Shown: positions 10,316 to 20,850 of the stretch, in pieces
Numbering within the stretch: position 1 is the first letter of the stretch
How the letters are laid out: every line of letters starts with the position of its first letter
DNA from: Rodentolepis nana
Lineage: Eukaryota; Platyhelminthes; Cestoda; Cyclophyllidea; Hymenolepididae
Length of the DNA: 44,761 bases
Direction of reading: 5' to 3'
Assembly: GCA_900617975.1 (NCBI GenBank)
Contig: UZAE01012181.1
Coordinates: forward strand, 9,782-54,542
Notes under the pieces: generated by a model
Databases searched by the model: none
The model's input: the letters and a program-made list of their open reading frames with translations, nothing else
What the model was told of the DNA's origin: nothing
Program-made: the position numbers and the translations under genes

Positions 10316-13300
10316 CTAATCTTTGCTATTTGCTATGGAGTCATTTAATTGGGGAGTGATTGGTGATAGGGTCTGGTACTGCTGCCGAAGCCTTTCTATT
10401 GTATCAGAGAGTTGGGACATCACATCTCCCTGGGCTCGAATGAGTTCCGTAAGCTGGGTGATTTGAGCCTCAAGAACGGAGACTTTCTGCTTCAGGAAAA
10501 GCACTTCATCTGATCTGCAAAGATAATTGGACAATTAAATAAACTTTATCGAAGGTCATACTTAGGAATCTTAATAACCAACTAGCTGATACTAAACCTA
10601 ATAACCATCTTGAAATTCGGATATGCTAATATCAGATAAAATTGAATCATTTTGGAAAAATGCGGACAACTACAAGCCCCGGCTCATGATAATTTTAATC
10701 AAGATGCCTCTTAGCTGAACGGAACATACTCAAAATCTTTGAAACATCAAAACCTTTACAGACAAGGCGATGCCAGTCACAACTCTGATTCCATAACCAA
10801 AATCTCCAATCTTTACATCAGTGTGTTTCGAAGTTTGGATACGGTCATTTGGTTTAATGAGCACGAATCCTTCAATTGAATGCCCATTTACCCAATTCAC
10901 AAGATAAAAAGTTTTGAATGGAAAGGCTTTCAGTATTGATAGTAGAATTTAGAGAAGAAGCTAAGATGGTTCAAATATGAGCTTGGCAAAACCCGGAAAT
11001 AGTGACAAACAGATAATAAAATTGTGAAATATCAAGATAAGAAACTAAGAAGAAACGATCGGATTCCGCCACGGGACTCTAAGAGAGGAAGATGGGTTTA
11101 AAATTCATGAAAAAATCGCTACAGAACAGAATGAGTCATTATCGCCGCTATCCCATTGGCACGCAAAAATAAAAACGATTATACTTGCTTTTTAGAAGGC
11201 AGTTTTACTCTCTCCTCAGCTCCAGAAGGAGGGCACAAAGACGGAGGAGCGGAGAGTGGAGACAGAGAACCCAAAGAGGAAGGCCGTTCCGACGATTGGC
11301 AGCACACCTCCTGATGCTGTTGTTCTACAGGCGGCGGTGGCGGATTTATAAAAACTTGCGAACCTCTCCACAGAGTGGCCAGCATCGAATTCAATTTTAT
11401 AGAAAGTTCTTCTGGAATAGGAGCGGGAGGATTGCTTGATGGATGGTGGGAATGTGTACAAGAGGATCCGCCATCTTCCGCCTCCTTCACTTCAACAGCA
11501 TCTTCACTCTTAACCTAAAATACAAAAGATACATAAATAATTCTAACTCAGTGATAGAAAACTACTCAAATAGATTTTCACAAGACAAACCTGGAGAGCA
11601 ACTTCAGAAGAACTGTTTCTGTTTTCTTGTAGCCGTTGCATGAAGGCTAACTCTTCTTCAGTGTAACCAGTATAATTATCAGCATCTTCACTGTTATCCC
11701 CTCTGCCATTTACTGGTTCTTCACCGTTCTGACTTTCAGTAGTCTTGCTCTAAAGGAGAAAAATCAATATTTTTCTTTGAGAATGGGAATAAATAAAAAA
11801 CCAGTTGGATAGGACAAAAAATTGAATAGTTCTTGTAAATAATTTGGAATATGTTTAAAATTAAACAGAAAAGTGGGACTTACAGATTGAGAAACGGTCG
11901 CTTGGCCACATTCTGCAGCTTGACCTCCAGCTGAAGAGACAGCAGCGGCAGCAGCAGCAGCAGTAGCAGCCTGAACAAGGCTAGGTACGATCAGCTGAGT
12001 ACTCGAGGCAGCACCCGTTGATTGAGGGAGGACAGAACTGAGACACTTTAGAAGATCCTGCTGGACGGATGTGGAAGTCTGTTGATTGGCAACAGCAGTC
12101 AGAAAAGATTGTGGAAAAATTATGGAGGGCACTTCGGTTGTAGTAGTGGCAATGGATTGTCGGCCAGCCGACGGAGGTACAACACTACAACAGAAAATTA
12201 ACTAATGAGTTGGACTTTTGGTGCATCAAAAACAAAAGTCACCAATTTAGGGTGATGTTGTACAGAAGGATGCTTGGTCAAGGAGTTACCAAATTGGGGA
12301 AAGTGAATTAAACAGTTCCAGATCGAAGATAAGGACTTTAGTTATCAGCTAACAACATTAAGCAACCGTTTCAGGAAGCAGAGCACAATGTATTGCGTAG
12401 GTCAACTGCATTTAACAAATCAAGAGGAGGAATTGAGAGAGTAAGAGACAAATGGGAAGTGTATGGAGCAGATAAGCGACAAGTGTGCATACGTATAGGA
12501 GTACAAATACAATAGCAGTCATGGGTCACATGATCAAGGTGGTACGTAAGAGGAATGGTGCAAGTATATTTGAGATTAACCTTTTAAAGCCCTGCAAGGC
12601 CGTTCGACCCTCTCCCAAGCTCCTTCGGTAATTGACTCGTAACAGAAGGCGCTATTACCGCTTGAGACATGTTCAATACGTCTATAGCCTTCGCCTAATA
12701 CCAACAAAACTCAATACATCGACGGTATCAGTCTGCGGCTGGGTGCATTTTTTAAAAAATAATTCGGGGGTTAAAGGGATAAGCAAGGCAGTTATGGAAA
12801 TAAAGAGAATCGATAGCCTCGTCCAGATATGACAGATCGATGATTGAGTCAGAGGGAAATAGAAGCAAAAATAAAAAACGCTAACAAAGGAGAAAATTGG
12901 AGTCTCCATTGGGTAAACCTAACTTTCTTTGATTTTCGGAACCACTAGGATGTACACCAGTTCGAATTCGAGTATTCCAAGTTCCCCAATATGTTGTACG
13001 CCCAAGACAGGTAGATTTAATTGATCAGTAGACTGATTTTGGACATTAGGGTGTATCTCATTTCAATACGTGCTATTCCACTCGTTATCTCATCAAACAA
13101 GTTAACTAATACAAACCAGCATAATTTTAAAATGGCAAACTTCGCTAGAGTTCACTTATGCAAAGAGTCTACCAAAAATGCTCATGAATATTCTAATAAT
13201 AACTGAAGCTAGCACTGATAAATTGGCAGAAAGTATATAAAAAAGGAAAGGACAATGAAAGTAAAATGAAATCACGCGATGATTCCAACATTCTTAGTTA

Positions 13301-16300
13301 TAATTAACCAAGCTTTTAAGCAGGAATTCACTGATGTTTATTCAGGTTAGACTTCAAGTCCAGTGAATAAATCATCATGCCAGAATGCCAGTCCAGAATA
13401 AAGTTTTGCCGACACCAACAAAGAATGAACAAGAGAAAAAACTCAAACTCTACGACGCTCTCACCAAAAATTTAAACAGAGGTTTTTGAGCATGCAGTTA
13501 CTAAGGCATTGGAAGCATGCTGAGTTAGTAACATCAACAGCACGATAACCAGCATGGAAGCAGCGAAGCCACGAGAAGTCGTGATTCGGAGATGTACTCA
13601 ATCATAATCCCAACTAATATGACAAGATGGTCATTTCGTCTCTAGATTACTCAATCTTGTCCACATCTATGTTCTTTCACATTAGCATACCTTGCCTATA
13701 TAAGATGGCATTCAACAGACACTTGTTCAAGCAATACTGCCTATGAGACCTCATATAATAACCTCACAAATTAACCGATAATTGATAACATATTACCAAC
13801 ATTTTAGAGGAATAAATGAATCTTGGATGGAGAGTAAAGGCGAAACTTACTTAGAAGTCCCATTCGCTGTCGCCAGTGTTTTGATGGGCCAATTCAGGGT
13901 GAAGGTTCTGGGAGTGTTAGCTGAAGATCCATCTGTATTAGTAGTAGGGAGAATATTCGCTTTTACAACACCGAGTGATGAAACTGCGTTACCGGCGGAG
14001 ACCCCAAGCTGTTGAATTTGAGTTGGTGTTAGAAATGCCAATTGAACCTAGAAAGAAAAATAAACGGAAACGGGTATTTAAAAGCAATTCTGCAGTTCTC
14101 GCTTTTCTCTTTGTTCCTTGTTTGTCTTCTATTACAGTGCTATTGATTTTTAGTTTCAGACTCTAGAGCTGATTTGCGCGCCGAGTGCTTTACTCGCTTA
14201 TCATTAGTCACTTATATTCTACTCATCAAGCACTTGGATTAGCGAGGCGCTGCATGCTGGGGTGACTCAACTAAACTATCTGACTCTCCAATTAGGCTTG
14301 TAATTAGTATTGTCAAAGAAGAAAATACACTAGCCTTAACGTCAATGAATAAAAGCCAATAGTAATGATATGAGAATTATCAAATCTATTTCGAATTCCC
14401 TCCATCGCATTCATTCAGTCCGATTTAAGTTTACATATCATTTCAACGGTAAAATCACCCATACTAAGGGGTTACCAAAATATTTCTTAGTAATCAATCT
14501 GGTTCGCCCACCTAATCAGACATAATTTATACTACATACAACGATGTGGTCTGAGATCATTTTGGGTTCTATACTCAGTGCCCAGTTTCCAGTTTCCCTC
14601 ACTTTGTCCTCTCTAAAATAAGTTTCCAACCTCAGTAAGTTGGGAATTTCTATCTGGCACAGATTATACCTGCTATAGTTATGCCAACTCTAGTACATAT
14701 GGGAAAATGGCAAAAAGATAACAGCTTACATCGTTCGGTTTGACAGTCGAGGTAGAACTAGCGGTACTAGATGTGGAACTCGGATTCGATGAAGAAGCTT
14801 CATCATTTGAGCAACCAAGGCATCTACACCGTTGATTGCAGGGAATCTTCGCCTATTCGTAAATAAGAGAAGTATTAACACAAATCAATTAAGTGTTTGT
14901 TGAGAGACGGTAATGGGACTTACAAGATAGCATTCACAGTAGCCCTTGGAGCAATGCGACCGTTTACATCGACAACCTAAAACGTGTTTTCCAGAGTCCT
15001 CTAAAAGTTCGAGGGAATAAAACATGTAGAAGATGTGTTTATAAACTTTTCCAAGACAAAATAAAATCAAATTTTCAGCAAAAAAAAGTATTAGACCGTG
15101 TCTCCATCATCCGGTTCAATTATGCACCGAGTAAGTGGGGATAAACGTACCAATCGGAAGAGTTTAAAATTCGCCTAGTAAATTGTCAATTGTAGTACCT
15201 AGACGACCCCTATAGAGGCCAACTTAATAAAAATTTATCTGACATAAAGGTACTTTCGATTATAGAATCTGGAAGACATTTTACCACATTTCTATATTAG
15301 AACTCTGTTATGTTTGAATAGGCTAGATTTAATCACCTCGTTGATACTCTGGCTACTAGAGAGCTACATATGTCGTATTCCGCTACTAACTCGTTTGCCT
15401 GGCCGTGAATCCGGAAATTAGAATTATTTTTATTCGATACATAGGTGGTTGCATATATCCATAAACAAATGAGAAGACTTATTTAAGCCCATAAAACAAT
15501 CAATATTAAAGGTAACCTGACAATTGAACCCAAACTTCTTTTCCAATTTGAAAAGTAAATTATCTACTTTTGCAACAGGCGCCTTGAGCAGATGAGTAGA
15601 GTTGTGGAGCCTTCACGAAGAGAAAGTCGAATTTCGACGGATGCAACCACACTAGGTGGTTAAAAATGGGTATCAGATTTACGACTTCTGAATTAGTATA
15701 CGGATATCTACATCGATATGCTACTGTTTTACACGGATTCCTCCTAATCACTTGCTTAGAACCAATCAAGCTTGCATAAAATTTTAAAGTATTTCGAAGG
15801 AATATTGAATGATGAATGGATGGCATGATTTTTGAAATGTAAGTAAGCTGATAGATGTTGCGGTAGTCGGATGAAACTGTTTAGTGTTGATGCTTAAACG
15901 GGTGTATGGGTGGATGTTTCTTGAACAGACGATTTTCTTGCGGGCGAAGGAACGACTCAAACGAAACACGCAACCCATACCACTCACCGATTTTCGGTTT
16001 AAACGCCAGGGGGTTTCTTGAGAGAGCTGTTCTTACAGCTACATCTCTTGTTTGTTTGGTCTCATCATCAGCGAGGTTGTTATAACAGTGACGACAATTA
16101 CAACTCTCCCCACAAGCCCTACCAGCAGCAAAACAATCGCAGTAGAGTTTCAGGCACTTGGAACGACTGCAAGAACAAATCTGTTGGGTGTTTGATGACG
16201 TTGAAGTTGTGCTGGATGGCTGTGATGCTATTAATTGTTGTGTTGATGATGTTTGACTGGATGATAGAGTAGTGGTGGTGGTGGTGGCAGAAGGCAAAGA

Positions 16301-19300
16301 AGGAGACACCAATGAACCTGTTTTTGCAGCTGATATGGGAGTGAACTTAGTCTCCGGCTTGGCAGCTGGAAGAGGATAGGATGACAAAGCTGTTAACTAT
16401 TAAAGCATCCCCTTCAGCTTAACACTAAAAACATTGACGCTTACCGCAAGTGGTTGCAGATACGGGAATTCTTAGTCCATTTGGCAGGATTAGCTCTAAT
16501 TGTTGGGGTTTCGCTGCCACTGAAGCAGGTTGAATAGATGGGGATTTTTGTTGGATTAAAGTGAGAGAAGCCCCGGGAGTTACAATATTTGGGGTTGTTC
16601 CATTAGTGGTTGTTAGGAGAATGGTTTGAGGTGTTGTGTCGTTGGGACGAAATTGGGTTGTGGTGGGGGTTGATGAGACGCTTTTTGGACGGAGATTTGT
16701 GGTAGTTGGAGCTACCGTGGCAGGAATTGGCACTTTGAAGGAATCTGGTGGGTGTTGTAACACTACTGATGGTGTGTTAGTAACAGCTAAGGAAGATGGT
16801 TGAGGAAGAACTGGGGTTGGCGTCTGACGGGCAAAAGTGGGATGTTCTGCTACAAAATACAATGCGGAACACATAAATATTAACACTTCCATGTAATTTC
16901 TGATAAAATGGAGGAAAGGTATTAACCATTCAGTATTCTTCTCAGATTACTATTTCAGCGAAGCACTTACTTTTTGGACGTCCTAAAAAAGAATGCGTGT
17001 TTTCCAACACAACTTGGAATGACAAGAAAGGAGGTGACCACTTCTACCGCTGAGATAAAATGGGAAACATTTCCAAATGTCCTTTTATAGACTATTTATT
17101 TAGAAGGGTGTAAGCATTTAAAACCACAAGAGAGATCCCGCTACTTGAATCAATAGTCACATGGATAAAAATAAAGCCGAAGGGTAGAGAATACCTGACG
17201 ATGACCCAAATGAACTTCAAGAAACACTCTTCTCTCGCATACACTACTATATCCAATCGTAGAAATACTTGAGGAACCAATCAAATTAGCTTAAGGGGCA
17301 TTTACTGTCCCTTTCAAATTCAAAGAAGAGGAAAATGTACATTGAGCCACCAAATAGAAATTAGAGTACGACGGATAAAGTTGACTGTTTAGCACTCTTT
17401 GTCTGACCAATGACGATGACAAAGGTCAAATAGAATGGCACAAATGGTAAAGTGTCTAGATGGATGTCAATGCTTTTGCTTAAGTCCCCTCAACTGAAAG
17501 CGTATAAACCTCAAGTTGGACCAAAGTGAGTCACATCCATTTATATAGCGACCAATTGACCAAACATGGGTCGATGAGTTAGGGGTGAGGGGACTGTGGC
17601 CAAGTTAAGATACTCATTTACTCCCACCCCGCGTATTCTTCGCTACTTGGTCCTCGTTTTCATTTTTCATACATCTTATGCACTTCATGCCCATGCATAC
17701 GAAGTGTCCTATTCATATGTGATGCCTTAATCAAGGTCACTCAAAATCGAGCGAATTAGCCGAAGTGCAAAGGAAACCAGGGTGAATTATAAAAGTGGAT
17801 AATTTCTCAGTTACTCAAAGAATACATTCATTACAAGTGAAGACAATTTGCGCAGGAGATACTGTGCTCGATTGTGAATGTAGAGGTCGAGTCCGATGTC
17901 CATTTGTGTACAAAGTGAATGGAAAAGACTAGGACTACATTGGTTAAGTCTAGGCGCCAAAGAGAGTAGAATAATTCACATATGACTTCTTGATGCTCCA
18001 AGATGAGTGCTTTTAAAACACTTGGAATACAATAAAAACCCTACGATGCTTGCTAAGTTCATTATACGGTGGACTAATTTGCAAACTTGAGAAATAGTAG
18101 CACTTTAAACCAAGAAATAATTTTGTCAATAAAGGTAAGTTTATCCCCAACAATAGCACGAACCTGCAATAATCTATAAAGTAGTAGTGTACTAAAAATA
18201 TATAGGAATAAAGTAGCAGAACACGAACAATTTCATTCCTCTTAAGAGGTAACGAGAAGGGGATAGCCAAAACCTCAACATTAAGCTCAAAGTGAATATG
18301 TGATCTTATAATTTCACGCATACCTTCTATTTCAGCACGATTTGAAGACTTTTAGTTCACGATATCTAAGTCCGTAAAAAATAAAGAAAATAAAATCGGG
18401 TCTACTTACTCATTTTAGACCGCCCAGGTTTTCGTTTAGGAGGCGGAACTACAAAAAAAAGGAAGAAAAGAGTAGCAAACCCGAAAATAGACAAATTTGG
18501 TAAACTTCCGATAGTACAGTCTAGTAAGGTAATTATGTTGCTGATCTGAAAGCGCTAACTCTGCTTTAATTTCGAATGATTATGTACTTAAGTTATACGT
18601 AGTGTCATTTTGAAAGCGCAAGGAGTTTGTCAAATATCTTGATCAACATAGGGAACGCATACAAGTTACACGTGATATTACCACAAAACTGTAATTCCCT
18701 CTGAAAGAGATGAGGTGAAAATTTGGAAATTTTATTAGCAAATCCTGAGCAATTTAATTTTCTATCAGTAGAACAACTACTAATTAAACTTTTAAGTAGC
18801 GATTACTTACTACAAATCGATTTTGGGACGGAGAAATCGACATTCTTCCGAATTTAAAATGGTAGACATGCATAGTCGATAACAATTGACATTAAATGCT
18901 TGCTTAAATTGCACGTTTCTCTAAAAAATTCCGATAGAATTTGACCGAGACTTATTGACTTTTTCAGGGCTGCTTAAGGAATAAGCGAAGGTGGCGACAA
19001 GATTTTTTAAAATGCGACCTTGGATAGATGAATCGATTATAGACAGGATGTAAATTCTCACTCTCCCCCCCCCCCATCGTCGGTAAATGTCGATTTTTTG
19101 GCAGTGCAAAGTACAGATGAAGGCGATGATAAAAAATTGCCTGTTGAAAATAACGTGTTTAGGGATGATTTGCCGTTAAAAAGTGCTACGCGTGACAAAA
19201 AGAACAGATTTCGATAACTTTGACGAGCAACAAAGATAGGACTTGCTTTAACATCAATGAATTTAGCAATTGTGTATGCAATCGAGAAAATATTCAAGTT

Positions 19301-20831
19301 AGAAAGCACTTCAAAGTTATCATAAGTAAGGTATTCTCAACTGGAAATTGATAGTCAGAAACAGCAATATGACTTCATCACTCAGATACCAAAAGGCAGA
19401 CGCGTAATGTAGAGGAAATTTTAAGAAATAATAAGTGAAAAATTTCAACATCGTAATATCAATTACATAACTCAAATCTCATATGTCAAATGGGTTTCAA
19501 GGCTACGTAGGTGTCAAAGGAAGAACGAAACATGAGCACGAGAATAACAAAAGATGAAAAAGAAGGAAATTCATTTGATAAATTTTTATTTAGGACATAT
19601 TAGATTTAGATGGAGTCCAGAAGAAGGCAAGAGTAGAGTGGCAAATAATCAGGGCCGAATCGAACTATATTTCAATCACAACAAGTTGTGTCAAAAATGG
19701 AACTGTTGAGGGCACTTCTAAAACTCAATGTGAAGTGTCTCAGAAGACATCGACAATGATGAATTCAGCCATTCAACTCTTTTTTGCATGGCCAATCAAT
19801 GCCAAGGGGGGATATAAAAAATCAAATATCGGAACTTAGACCATCTTGACTTCAAGGAAAATAGATGAAAATGTCTTGGATGAAGAATAAACATTTAAAA
19901 TAGTGATATTATACGCAAAAGTGTAGTACTCAAAATTGACAAATTCCAATGAGTGCTAATATACCGCCTCCGGGGGCATTTTTGGAGATCCAGAAGAGAA
20001 AAGACCTAGGTAAAATGACGCCATAGTACCAGTTCTCATCTAAGGGGAATGATTTCCAAAGAAACCGACTTGAATAAATTTTCAAGCAAGCTAAATTTGA
20101 ATTTTATCGACTTATGTAAGTAAAAGCTAGGGGGGGGGGGGGGGTTACCAATTCATTCAGAGCGAATCAAAGGGGTGTTGATTGCGGGCCGGTAGTTTAT
20201 AAGTATGCTAAGACAGAGGACACGATATCGATACCAACCAATGATGTTGCGATGACTCCAAAGTGTCTTTTATCGATCTAAGGGATGCCTTCCACTTATC
20301 CAAAAGGAATAATAATAAACTACGCAAATGTCATTAAACAAATGGACATTAGTGAGACAAATTGATTATTTCTATTCAACCTAAATAGTGGCAATATGCC
20401 AGTCTCTCAACAGAGGTATTCCAGAATTCCCTTTATCTAGCCAAACCAGATGCTGGAAATCCGTTTCAAAATTGTTTTGGAGAGTTTATTAAGTTGACGT
20501 TAATCGAAGACACAAGGAGAGAAGACAACTCACCATCATCATCGCCAACATTTCCCTCATCACGAATTCGTTTCAAAATCTCTAAAACCTTGATATCTGA
20601 AGGCGTATGATGTGGTGCAGGATCCAATTCATCCCTAACTTTGCGAACTTTATTGAGGGGCTGCTGTTGTTGCTGAATGGCAATAAGAGAACCGGATGCC
20701 ATAACAACCGTAGCTGTCGGAGCCAATGGAACTGACGTGGAGGTATCAACACCGCCACCTCCTTCAGAAAGAGAAATGGGGTGGTTTTGTTCAACTTTCA
20801 TGGACTTGTGTGATTCCTCATTGTTTCCCAT
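10316..20831 (-). CDS. LIN54: LIN54/tesmin-type CXC protein, DNA-binding subunit of MuvB/DREAM
   Basis: LIN54 binds the CHR element (TTYGAA) of cell-cycle promoters and recruits the MuvB core in the nucleus. Exons 5' to 3' on the minus strand: 20831-20534, 18448-18410, 16982-16971, 16849-16445, 16365-15988, 15000-14924, 14852-14730, 14047-13851, 12184-11884, 11749-11591, 11514-11189, 10514-10316. They total 2514 nt (837 residues), and every junction keeps frame. The protein has an acidic, Q-containing N terminus; a basic AT-hook-like stretch (residues 104-116, KRKPGRSKM then RRPK); a Ser/Thr/Pro-rich region; CXC1 at 315-345 and CXC2 at 387-417, each with all nine cysteines; and a spacer ending [10 protein letters not shown]. 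Tyr326 and Tyr398 occupy the positions of the minor-groove tyrosines known in human LIN54. After CXC2 come an Ala run, an acidic segment, a Pro-rich segment and a C-terminal coiled coil (about 775-815). Human LIN54 is about 750 residues. The start is the ATG at 20831, 17 nt after a splice acceptor. The CXC core is certain; the 12- and 39-nt exons and the last junction are inferred from phase and splice signals. Confidence 0.92.
11183..11188 (-). other. LIN54: Probable GC-type 5' splice site of the last LIN54 intron
   Basis: The coding strand reads TCTAAAAA then GCAAGT, a perfect match to the GC-AG donor consensus downstream of the cut. Splicing here to the CAG acceptor at 10517-10515 joins AA to A in frame and leads into the coiled-coil exon. 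If it is not used, the frame runs on three codons and stops (KQV, TAA at 11179). No GT donor of the right phase lies near. Confidence 0.6.
14730..15000 (-). other. LIN54: Two exons encoding CXC2 of the LIN54 homologue
   Basis: Exon 15000-14924 encodes the first half ([17 protein letters not shown]) and ends at GTAAGT. Exon 14852-14730 follows an AG and continues [16 protein letters not shown]. The intron of 71 nt falls between the Tyr-containing loop and the distal four cysteines. Together they supply nine cysteines in CXC spacing. Confidence 0.95.
15988..16365 (-). other. LIN54: Exon encoding CXC1 of the LIN54 homologue
   Basis: 378 nt between CTCTTCCAG and G|GTGAGT. It encodes a Ser/Thr-rich lead, then [20 protein letters not shown] and the distal cysteines ending CNCRHC, then the conserved [10 protein letters not shown] linker. 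The last base pairs with AG of the next exon to give Glu378. Confidence 0.96.
16844..16853 (-). other. LIN54: TAGCAG tandem acceptor (NAGNAG) at LIN54 exon 4
   Basis: The coding strand reads TTTTGTAGCAGAACATCCC. Using the first AG starts the exon at 16849 and gives Thr-Glu; using the second starts at 16846 and gives Lys. Both keep the frame. I used the first for the 837-residue count. Confidence 0.7.
16971..16982 (-). other. LIN54: 12-nt microexon of the LIN54 homologue
   Basis: GACGTCCAAAAA lies between a pyrimidine-rich TTCTTTTTTAG and GTAAGT. With the A left over from exon 2 it encodes Arg-Arg-Pro-Lys, completing a basic AT-hook-like stretch. It begins and ends in the same phase, so skipping it leaves the frame open. 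No other exon is needed to join exon 2 to exon 4, so its use rests on flanking splice signals and the sense of the product. Confidence 0.55.
18410..18448 (-). other. LIN54: 39-nt exon of the LIN54 homologue
   Basis: Lies between a T-rich TTTTTTTTGTAG and A|GTAAGT. Entered from the single G left by exon 1 it encodes [13 protein letters not shown], a Pro/Lys/Arg motif typical of an AT-hook or nuclear-localisation signal. It is symmetric in phase, like the microexon. Confidence 0.7.
19065..19075 (+). repeat. Mono-C run, 11 nt
   Basis: Eleven C in a row inside the first coding intron of the LIN54 gene; on the gene's own strand it is a G run. Confidence 0.9.
20130..20144 (+). repeat. Mono-G run, 15 nt
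   Basis: Fifteen G in a row in the intron that follows the first LIN54 coding exon. On the transcript it is a C run. Confidence 0.9.
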
Positions 20832-20850
20832 ACTGCATAAAGTCCAACCT
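20832..20850 (-). other. LIN54: Splice acceptor and 17-nt 5' leader before the LIN54 start codon
   Basis: The coding strand reads CTCTTTTAATATAG, then 17 nt, then ATGGG. The acceptor could serve a 5'-UTR intron whose first exon ends at 24113 (TGCAG|GTATTT) or, if the organism trans-splices, a spliced leader. The sequence alone cannot decide. Confidence 0.5.

Noticed and set aside
11185..11490. Plus-strand and alternative-frame ORFs opposite the LIN54 exon
   Set aside because: Shadows of the Pro-rich LIN54 exon, whose minus frame is fixed by splice phase on its 5' side and by the GC donor on the other.
12958..12980. GTTCGAATTCGAG as a tRNA or pol III B box
   Set aside because: No cloverleaf, no A box at proper distance; no tRNA gene was found anywhere in the window.
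16018..16272. 84-codon plus-strand ORF over the CXC1 exon
   Set aside because: Shadow of the conserved CXC exon on the opposite strand.
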